From: an uncultured Clostridia bacterium | GTDB taxonomy: Bacteria > Bacillota > Clostridia > Oscillospirales > Ruminococcaceae | DNA: 6,380 nt | NCBI GenBank assembly: GCA_947089135.1 | Contig: CAMUJF010000038.1 | Coordinates: 1 to 6,380 of the forward strand | Reading direction: 5' to 3' | Shown: positions 1 to 4,045 of the stretch, piece after piece | How positions within the stretch are numbered: position 1 is the first letter of the stretch | Layout of the letters: every line of letters begins with the position of its first letter | Made by a program: the position numbers and the translations under genes | Notes under the pieces: generated by a model | Told to the model about the DNA's origin: nothing | What the model saw: only the letters and a program-made list of their open reading frames with translations | The model's database searches: none

Positions 1-51
1 GTTCTCCATTGCTTTTATTCGTATTATTTTAAAAAGATTCTGAACAGGCTC
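1..51. mobile_element. possible insertion-sequence terminus interrupting the methyltransferase gene
   Basis: Read on the minus strand, methyltransferase homology stops after the LR of the ENPRGGLR motif. The sequence then changes to GAGCCTGTTCAGAATC followed by A/T-rich DNA with an immediate stop codon. An abrupt loss of a conserved reading frame at GAGCCTGTTC-type sequence resembles the end of a transposable element (IS256-like termini often begin in this style). Neither the transposase nor the other end is in the window, so this is inference; a simple frameshift or deletion is possible. Confidence 0.3.
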
Positions 52-427
52 TAAGCCCTCCGCGTGGATTTTCAATAAAAAAATATTTGGGGTCAAGCTC
101 GTTTATGAGCTGCAATACGTGCCGATTTACCTTGTCGCAGAATTTTGCGTACTCACTGACAGCGTCCAAGCTTCCGGTCGTAGGATTTTTAATTCTGTGG
201 TGACTTATCGCTGCGATCGAAAATGTGGAGCAGTCGGGACTTGCCCATATCACGTCGGGTCTGCCGAAGCGGTCGAGTATCTGCTGTGAAGTGACATTCA
301 GAATATCGTCGTAAATGTCGATGTTTTCAAAATTCCTATTCCACTCCACGCTGAAAACCTTGTGACCGTGTTTTTCAAAGGCTTTGCCAACGGAGCGAGT
401 TCCCGCAAACAATTCAAGTAATTTCAT
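29..427 (-). CDS. C5 cytosine-specific DNA methyltransferase, C-terminally truncated (phage/ICE type)
   Basis: A 132-aa product that starts like small phage and integrative-element DNA (cytosine-5) methyltransferases, which transfer a methyl group from S-adenosylmethionine to cytosine. Visible motifs are the SAM-binding motif I (LELFAGTRSVGKAF, residues 4-17), the catalytic-cysteine motif IV (SPDCSTFS, Cys66) and motif VI-like ENPRGG (residues 119-124). These proteins are normally clearly longer and continue after ENPRGGLR with a target-recognition region. Here the frame runs into ACSESF and stops, so recognition and later motifs are missing and the product is probably inactive. The start at 427 has a strong AAGGGGGTG ribosome-binding site a few bases upstream. 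It is the last gene in view of a leftward operon, 34 bp after its neighbour. Family assignment is secure; truncation is directly visible; its cause is inferred. Confidence 0.88.
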   Translation of the reverse strand: MKLLELFAGTRSVGKAFEKHGHKVFSVEWNRNFENIDIYDDILNVTSQQILDRFGRPDVIWASPDCSTFSIAAISHHRIKNPTTGSLDAVSEYAKFCDKVNRHVLQLINELDPKYFFIENPRGGLRACSESF

Positions 428-461
428 TTATCACCCCCTTTGCGACCGGTGAGAGACTTTT

Positions 462-842
462 CTACATTTTTAATTCCTGCGAAATTTCCTCACGCGCTAA
501 AATATCCATTTCGGAAACCGTCTCCGACATCGCCTCCACACCGCGCAAATCTCGCTCCATAAAGGCTTTGTTCGTATCGGTGTACCCAACTCTCCACGCG
601 CTTTCTATCTGCTCACACAGCGCATTTACGCGCGAGATTTTGTTGTCGGGGAGAAGCCGCTCGCAGACTGTTTGCGAAATTTCCAAGTCATTATCGGCGT
701 AAAATTTTACGTCGATATCCTCAGTACCGCCAATGGGAATATCTCCGTTGATTCCGATACTGCCGAGGTGGTCGGACAGCTCATCTGTCGGAAGCGACAT
801 CAACAGAGTATTTCCCTCGTAATTTACCTTAACGCCAATCAT
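462..842 (-). CDS. accessory-element protein, 126 aa, weakly ArdA-like
   Basis: A 126-aa acidic soluble protein with no signal peptide or membrane segment. Its start overlaps the upstream stop by ATGA (839-842) and has a GGAGG site eight bases upstream, so translation is coupled. The N-terminal pattern is a short beta strand, LPTDELSDHLGSIGI, an acidic stretch, then a helix with VNALCEQIES. This is loosely reminiscent of ArdA-type antirestriction proteins from Gram-positive integrative elements, which mimic DNA and inhibit restriction enzymes. No diagnostic motif is visible, so function is unproven; the acidity and the methyltransferase neighbour merely fit. The C-terminal third (MERDLRGVEAMSETVSE onward) looks helical. 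The gene itself is convincing from start signals, operon spacing and sensible composition. Confidence 0.82.
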   Translation of the reverse strand: MIGVKVNYEGNTLLMSLPTDELSDHLGSIGINGDIPIGGTEDIDVKFYADNDLEISQTVCERLLPDNKISRVNALCEQIESAWRVGYTDTNKAFMERDLRGVEAMSETVSEMDILAREEISQELKM

Positions 843-1417
843 TTTCTGTCCTCCAGTTCTAAAATTTTAATACCGTTTTCAGCGACCAAAAAGCCGTTAA
901 AAATGATGTACAGCACCAAATCGTCCGCAAGCTCCTTGTCGAAAAGCTCCGCTGCAGTAATTTCGGGATTTTCCGTGTATACTGTTTTCGCAGCTTTATA
1001 TATGGTATAGCCGTCCGCCGAGATACCTTTTAAATTTATTTTTCCGAAATCAATCGTTCCGTTAATTATTGCAGCCTCCAAGCGTTTCCGCAAATCAAAT
1101 TCAGCGGAAAAAAGAAAAACGGCAGCATAAAATCTGCTGCCGCCGAGTGGGTTATTTCCTATGAAATTCTTGAAATATTTTTCATGGTCGGAATCCGCAA
1201 AAAAGCTGCCCGATTTCCTATACATTGCCGTTATCCTTTCGGTAACGTCATTGCGCTTCCAGCTGCACAGCAGCTTCGCCGCCGCGTTCTTGTAGTCGCG
1301 GAAACGGTCAAGCGTTACGCCGTTCACCTGAAATCCCGACCGCCTCGGCTTGAAATTCGGGACGGTCTGCATTTCCCGCTCAACGCCTCTCCAATATGGC
1401 GTGTTCATAAAAAGCAT
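839..1417 (-). CDS. hypothetical protein of integrative element, 192 aa
   Basis: A 192-aa protein I do not recognise with certainty. The N-terminal 70 residues are basic (FKPRRSGFQVNG, then helical DRFRDYKNAAAKLL). The C-terminal 110 residues alternate helices and short strands around DHEKYFKNFIGNN, FYAAVFLFSAEFDLRKRL, DLVLYIIFNGF. The layout faintly recalls a small DUF family found in clostridial conjugative elements (DUF6075-like), but this is a guess. No membrane segment, signal peptide or catalytic motif is evident. It starts one base after the TAG of the upstream gene, with a GGAG sequence about ten bases before the ATG at 1417; a second in-frame ATG at 1408 could also serve. It overlaps the next gene by ATGA. 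Tight spacing on both sides supports one transcript. Confidence 0.85.
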   Translation of the reverse strand: MLFMNTPYWRGVEREMQTVPNFKPRRSGFQVNGVTLDRFRDYKNAAAKLLCSWKRNDVTERITAMYRKSGSFFADSDHEKYFKNFIGNNPLGGSRFYAAVFLFSAEFDLRKRLEAAIINGTIDFGKINLKGISADGYTIYKAAKTVYTENPEITAAELFDKELADDLVLYIIFNGFLVAENGIKILELEDRK

Positions 1418-1418
1418 T

Positions 1419-1673
1419 CTAACTCATCTCCATTCCGAAATTTTCTTCATATTCTTCGTCCATTTCCTCCGAGGAAGTGATATTGACGTACTCGTCGATA
1501 ATCGAAAGAGCCTCGGCATAACTCCCCGAAGCAAAAACACGGGAGGACATTTCCTTTGCTTCCTCTGACATACCGTTTTCTTTTAGCGTCCTCGACGCTA
1601 TCCCTATAAGGTTGAATACATTGCCGTCCTGACCTATCAAGGGACAATCGGGTTTGTTTCTTTCGTTTTCCAT
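1419..1673 (-). CDS. small conserved mobile-element protein, 84 aa, first gene of the leftward operon
   Basis: An 84-aa acidic protein beginning MENERNKPDCPLIGQDGN. The type, with a PDCPL(I/V)GQDGN start followed by a helical NLIGIASRTLKENGM region and an acidic tail, is one I associate with clostridial integrative elements and prophages; its role is unknown. The ATG at 1673 is preferred because a GGAGG lies nine bases upstream (1683-1687). The frame stays open to 1757, but that extension runs through the terminator-like hairpin at 1706-1742 and has no good start signal. A second ATG at 1680 is in a different frame. It is followed after one base by the next gene. No promoter fits between the hairpin and the ribosome-binding site, so transcription probably passes through the hairpin. 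Confidence 0.85.
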   Translation of the reverse strand: MENERNKPDCPLIGQDGNVFNLIGIASRTLKENGMSEEAKEMSSRVFASGSYAEALSIIDEYVNITSSEEMDEEYEENFGMEMS

Positions 1674-1700
1674 TTGACATAACCTCCATAATTTGGGCAA

Positions 1701-1742
1701 TAAAAAAAGCCATGTTAAATGATTTACACTTAACATGGCTTT
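1701..1742 (-). terminator. terminator/attenuator hairpin in the 5' leader of the accessory operon
   Basis: A perfect 13-bp inverted repeat, AAAGCCATGTTAA (1706-1718) and TTAACATGGCTTT (1730-1742), encloses an 11-base loop. Read on the minus strand it ends in a run of seven T (CTTTTTTTA), the form of an intrinsic terminator. It lies only about 15 bases before the ribosome-binding site of the 84-aa gene. It either blocks readthrough from the tRNA-Lys side or acts as an attenuator of the element's operon. The structure is directly visible; the regulatory role is inferred. Confidence 0.75.
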
Positions 1743-1791
1743 CTCTGTTTTGCACATATTTTATTTTGAAATTTTGGTAATATTTATTTTC

Positions 1792-1808
1792 AGGGTTCAA
1801 ATCCCCAA
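1792..1808 (+). repeat. probable attachment-site scar (tRNA T-arm-like core)
   Basis: GGGTTCAAATCCCCAA at 1793-1808 is a typical tRNA T-arm sequence with no tRNA body in front of it. It is identical over 16 bases to part of the tRNA-Lys gene at 2119-2134, but in the opposite orientation. An element integrated into the 3' end of a + strand tRNA left of the window would leave such a fragment at its right end, and the accessory genes do lie to its left. I see no acceptor stem after it, so the core would be short or decayed. Confidence 0.45.
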
Positions 1809-1969
1809 AAAATCTTTTTTTCTACAGATTGTTGAATACCGACAATATTTTACGATTTTTACCGCTGATTTTCTACTGTCGCTATTCGGATAGGATTTCT
1901 GTATGTTTTCCATATGTTCCTTTTAATTTTGTCATTATATACAATATTTATCGAAAAATTTTTACGAAA

Positions 1970-1982
1970 AGGGTTCAAATCC
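1970..1982 (+). repeat. second T-arm-like direct repeat
   Basis: AGGGTTCAAATCC is an exact 13-base direct copy of 1792-1804, 178 bp to the right. Both copies have AATATTTAT shortly before them and CTAC(A/G)GATT shortly after, suggesting more than a chance match. It may be an older attachment scar of a lost or tandem element. A tRNA body is absent. Confidence 0.4.
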
Positions 1983-2035
1983 TGTTTGCCCCTAAAAACC
2001 CCTTAAAAATATCTACGGATTTTTACTTCGTTTTT

Positions 2036-2081
2036 GGGCAAAAGAATTGCCCTCAAACCGCCTACCTAAGCCATTTGAGAG
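2036..2081 (+). other. two overlapping, mutually exclusive hairpins
   Basis: GGGCAA (2036-2041) pairs with TTGCCC (2047-2052) over a five-base loop. CCCTCAAA (2050-2057) pairs with TTTGAGAG (2074-2081). The two share CCC at 2050-2052 and cannot form together. A run of six T follows nine bases after the second on the + strand, too far for a standard terminator. Function unknown. Confidence 0.3.
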
Positions 2082-2108
2082 CTAAATATCTTTTTTCCTA
2101 AGGAAAGA

Positions 2109-2184
2109 TGGTGAGCCATTGGGGATTTGAACCCCAGACCCTTTGATTAAAAGTCAAATGCTCTGCCGACTGAGCTAATGGCTC
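2109..2184 (-). tRNA. tRNA-Lys(UUU)
   Basis: A complete 76-base tRNA including an encoded CCA end. The acceptor stem is GAGCCAT (2178-2184 on the other strand) with ATGGCTC. The D arm is GCTC/GAGC, the anticodon stem TTTGA/TCAAA holds the loop CTTTTAA (anticodon TTT, lysine), and the T arm is TGGGG-TTCAAAT-CCCCA. The discriminator base is A. All stems pair perfectly. It has its own consensus promoter upstream, and no clear T-rich terminator follows. Its 3' half contains the 16-base sequence also found inverted at 1793. Confidence 0.98.
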
Positions 2185-2208
2185 ATTATGACTGATAGAA
2201 ATCATAAT
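2185..2208 (-). promoter_or_regulatory. inverted repeat in the tRNA-Lys 5' leader
   Basis: ATTATGA (2185-2191) and TCATAAT (2202-2208) form a 7-bp dyad with a ten-base loop directly abutting the mature tRNA 5' end. With transcription starting near 2210, almost the whole 5' leader would fold into this hairpin. It may influence 5' processing by RNase P, but that is inference. Confidence 0.45.
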
Positions 2209-2216
2209 GCTTAATT

Positions 2217-2245
2217 ATTATACCAAAATCAGCAGGCTTTGTCAA
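2217..2245 (-). promoter_or_regulatory. sigma-A promoter of tRNA-Lys
   Basis: On the minus strand, TTGACA (2240-2245) and TATAAT (2217-2222) are separated by exactly 17 bases, a perfect housekeeping promoter. The predicted start near 2210 gives a leader of about 25 bases before the tRNA. Confidence 0.92.
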
Positions 2246-2315
2246 GTATTTAAGCGATGTTTGTTTAAAATGGCAAAAACAATAAATATAACTTGTTGCT
2301 TTTTGTGCGATAAAA

Positions 2316-2834
2316 CTAATGATTTCCTAAAAGCAGTCTGACTGTAAGAGCGCTTAAAATAAACCCGGTAAAATCTGCGGTGAGAGACGAAGCTATAGCA
2401 TGGCGAGTATTCTTTACGCCGGTTATACCGTAGTAAACTGCAATGGTATAGAAAGTGGTTTCCGTAGATCCTATTATAACGCTCGCGACCCGTCCAGCAA
2501 AGCTGTCGGGAGATACGTCATTCAGGATAGACTCAAACACAACAAGCGCCCCGCTGCCCGAAACCGGACGTATTATAGCTAACGGTATACATTCTTCTGG
2601 AAATCCGAGAAACCCCGTAACAGGAGATATTGCTTCAGAAATTACTTCCAGTGCACCGGAGGCTTTGAACATTCCTATTGCTGTCATAAGCGCTATCAGA
2701 GCGGGGAGTACGTCAAAAGCCGCTTTTAAATTTTCCGCTGCACCCTCTGTAAATTCACTGAAAATGTCTACGCGTCTTATTAGTCCGATTATCATTATCA
2801 TGGCAATAAAAAACGGAATTACAAAATCGCTCAT
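2316..2834 (-). CDS. spmB: spore maturation protein B (nucleoside-recognition/Gate domain membrane protein)
   Basis: A 172-aa integral membrane protein of the SpmB family, close to the length of the Bacillus subtilis protein (178 aa). Hydrophobic segments lie at about residues 3-19, 42-58, 95-105, 114-137 and 153-168. Family landmarks are FTEGAAENLKAAF (28-40), FKASGAL (56-62), RPVSGSGAL (89-97) and GSTETTFYTIAVYYG (122-136). In B. subtilis SpmA and SpmB act together in spore-core dehydration and heat resistance; the transported or sensed molecule is not known. Its ATG overlaps the spmA stop by ATGA (2831-2834), so translation is coupled. No strong terminator follows; a weak A/T hairpin around 2255-2285 is the only candidate. 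Identification is firm, the molecular role is not. Confidence 0.95.
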   Translation of the reverse strand: MSDFVIPFFIAMIMIIGLIRRVDIFSEFTEGAAENLKAAFDVLPALIALMTAIGMFKASGALEVISEAISPVTGFLGFPEECIPLAIIRPVSGSGALVVFESILNDVSPDSFAGRVASVIIGSTETTFYTIAVYYGITGVKNTRHAIASSLTADFTGFILSALTVRLLLGNH

Positions 2835-3421
2835 TTTTCGCCTCTTTTCTTTAACTCGTCAAGAGCTATAGCTGAGATAAGTCCCGCGGCAAGAGCGCAT
2901 ATCGAAGTTATCAGTACACACGGAAAAATTTCCATAGGAGCGGAAGAACCGTGTTTCAGGCGTATTGAAGCGGCAGTTGTGGGAATAAGAGTTATTGACG
3001 CCGTATTAAGGACTATAAAGATTATCATGTTTCGGCTTGTGGTATCTCCCGGCTTTTCTTCTTGTTCGAGACGGCGCATTGCTTCAAGTCCAAGGGGAGT
3101 GGCTGCGTTTCCCAACCCGAGAAGATTGGCAGTTATATTCATGCATATTGCGTGAAAGGCTTTTCCGTTCATGTCAAGCCCCTTGAAAAGACGTTTGAGA
3201 ATCGGTCTGAACAATGCAGACAAGGAATCGGTAAGTTTTGCTTTTTCAGCCACGCGCATAAGACCTCCCCACATACACATTCCGCCAAGCAGATACAAAA
3301 ACAAATCTACCGCTTCAACACAGGAATTCAGCGCTGCCTCTCCGACGCGGGGCATATTTCCCGTAAACGCTCCAAAAACGGCTGACACTATCAGCATTAG
3401 AGCAAATATCCATTTTATCAT
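2831..3421 (-). CDS. spmA: spore maturation protein A (nucleoside-recognition/Gate domain membrane protein)
   Basis: A 196-aa membrane protein matching SpmA in length and motifs. The N-terminus is a hydrophobic segment (4-19), followed by a second at about 38-54. The family signature runs from NITANLLGLGNAATPLGLEA (residues 95-114), and LNTASITLIPTT lies at 138-149; a final membrane helix spans about 166-187. It partners SpmB in maturation of the spore core, so the host is a spore former or descends from one. The start at 3421 has AAGGAG eight bases upstream. It is transcribed away from abrB. In B. subtilis the pair is expressed during sporulation in the mother cell; I could not identify a convincing sporulation sigma-factor promoter in the 200-bp intergenic region. 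Confidence 0.96.
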   Translation of the reverse strand: MIKWIFALMLIVSAVFGAFTGNMPRVGEAALNSCVEAVDLFLYLLGGMCMWGGLMRVAEKAKLTDSLSALFRPILKRLFKGLDMNGKAFHAICMNITANLLGLGNAATPLGLEAMRRLEQEEKPGDTTSRNMIIFIVLNTASITLIPTTAASIRLKHGSSAPMEIFPCVLITSICALAAGLISAIALDELKKRGEK

Positions 3422-3505
3422 TTGCTTTACTCCTTATTATTGTTTTTTGTAACTGAAATTCCTTTTACGTGTTCTGTTCATAAAAAATACCGGGCAAAGG
3501 AAATA

Positions 3506-3546
3506 ATTGTTAAACAATATTCATAAAAAGGTAAATATTGTTAACA
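3506..3546. promoter_or_regulatory. TTGTTAA-type dyads between spmA and abrB, candidate operators
   Basis: ATTGTT-A-AACAAT (3506-3518) is a dyad, and TGTTAACA (3539-3546) is a perfect palindrome. The octamer ATTGTTAA occurs at 3506-3513 and 3537-3544, spaced 31 bp apart, about three helical turns. The wider segments 3509-3521 and 3534-3545 are also inverted copies of each other with one extra base. They sit 10 bp upstream of the abrB -35 box and between two divergent genes. The binding protein is unknown; AbrB autoregulation is one possibility. Confidence 0.55.
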
Positions 3547-3555
3547 TAATGTTTT

Positions 3556-3585
3556 TTGACATTTATATACAAATTATGTTATAAT
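3556..3585 (+). promoter_or_regulatory. sigma-A promoter of the abrB-family gene
   Basis: TTGACA (3556-3561) and TATAAT (3580-3585) are spaced by 18 bases. The expected start near 3592 gives a short leader ending in the AAGGAGGT ribosome-binding site (3607-3614), seven bases before the ATG. Confidence 0.88.
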
Positions 3586-3620
3586 ATTACTGTAATCGAA
3601 ACAAAAAGGAGGTCTTTTTT

Positions 3621-3860
3621 ATGAAGGCTACAGGAATTACAAGAAAAATCGACGAGCTTGGCAGGATCGTTCTCCCTATCGAGCTTAGACGCGGTCTCGG
3701 TATCGGCGAAAAGGACGCCCTCGAAATTTATGTTGAGGATGAGAAAATTATCCTCAAGAAGTACAAGCAGGCTTGCGCTTTCTGCGGCAGCGACGAAAAT
3801 ATTGTGGAGTTCAAGGGTAAATGTGTTTGCGCTGAATGCATCACTCAGCTCAAAAAATAA
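3621..3860 (+). CDS. AbrB/SpoVT-family transition-state regulator with a four-cysteine C-terminal tail
   Basis: A 79-aa DNA-binding protein. Residues 1-47 are a swapped-hairpin AbrB domain (ATGITRKIDELGRIVLPIEL, then LRRGLGIGEKDALEIYVED). AbrB-type proteins dimerise through this fold and bind A/T-rich DNA to repress stationary-phase and sporulation genes. The C-terminal part differs from B. subtilis AbrB: Cys52, Cys55, Cys70 and Cys73 form a CxxC-14-CxxC pair that probably binds zinc, with an extra Cys68. Clostridial AbrB-like proteins with such a tail are common. The ribosome-binding site is very strong, suggesting high expression. Placement divergent from spmA and upstream of a c-di-GMP hydrolase fits a role in lifestyle switching, but its targets are unknown. 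The family is certain; the exact orthologue is not, so no symbol is given. Confidence 0.95.
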   Translation: MKATGITRKIDELGRIVLPIELRRGLGIGEKDALEIYVEDEKIILKKYKQACAFCGSDENIVEFKGKCVCAECITQLKK

Positions 3861-3884
3861 CTGCCTGTCTGATACATAATATGC

Positions 3885-3924
3885 CGCGGATAGATGCAAT
3901 ATTCTTGTGCGTTTTATATCCGTG
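3885..3924 (+). other. hairpin in the abrB-to-HD-GYP gap
   Basis: CGCGGATA (3885-3892) pairs with TATCCGTG (3917-3924), eight pairs with one G-T. A small inner GCA/TGC pairing is possible in the 24-base loop. It starts 25 bases after the abrB stop. No T-run follows, so it is not a standard terminator. Confidence 0.4.
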
Positions 3925-3949
3925 AGAACGAGGGTAATTAATTCAGACA

Positions 3950-3982
3950 AAGGGTCTCCGAAAGCAATTCCGGCAGACCCTT
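3950..3982 (+). other. strong stem-loop upstream of the HD-GYP gene
   Basis: AAGGGTCT-CCG (3950-3960) pairs with CGG-c-AGACCCTT (3971-3982): eleven pairs with one bulged C and a ten-base loop. It lacks a T-run and is followed by GAGCTGTTAACA. It could be an RNA-stabilising element, a processing site or part of a regulatory leader. It does not match the GEMM c-di-GMP riboswitch pattern that I would recognise. Confidence 0.5.
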
Positions 3983-3986
3983 GAGC

Positions 3987-3994
3987 TGTTAACA
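3987..3994. promoter_or_regulatory. TGTTAACA palindrome upstream of the HD-GYP gene
   Basis: This perfect 8-bp palindrome is identical to 3539-3546 upstream of abrB and lies 52 bp before the HD-GYP start. A shared regulator is possible, but eight A/T-rich bases can recur by chance. Confidence 0.3.
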
Positions 3995-4045
3995 AATACC
4001 GGACAGCATTACGAAGTAATTCTATTACACAGGGAGTTGACAGGT

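Larger units (their letters stand above)
1743..2108. other. gene-free stretch between accessory element and tRNA-Lys
   Basis: No credible gene is seen in this A/T-rich 366-bp stretch. The only sizeable frame, on the + strand from 1829, has no ribosome-binding site and aromatic-rich junk-like composition. What it does hold is two tRNA T-arm-like sequences in the same orientation (1792-1808 and 1970-1982) and a cluster of overlapping hairpins (2036-2081). It is most simply read as the scarred edge of one or more integrative elements. Confidence 0.6.

Noticed and set aside
1674..1757. N-terminal extension of the 84-aa protein
   Set aside because: It would translate the terminator-like hairpin and lacks a ribosome-binding site, whereas the ATG at 1673 has an excellent one.
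1829..2101. 90-codon + strand frame
   Set aside because: No start signals, extreme aromatic bias, and it crosses the T-arm repeat and hairpins.
2255..2285. Possible terminator after spmB
   Set aside because: Only a five-pair A/T stem with a short T stretch; too weak to annotate as a terminator.
3861..4045. GEMM-type c-di-GMP riboswitch before the HD-GYP gene
   Set aside because: The hairpins do not show the conserved GEMM core sequences; only an unspecified structured region can be supported.
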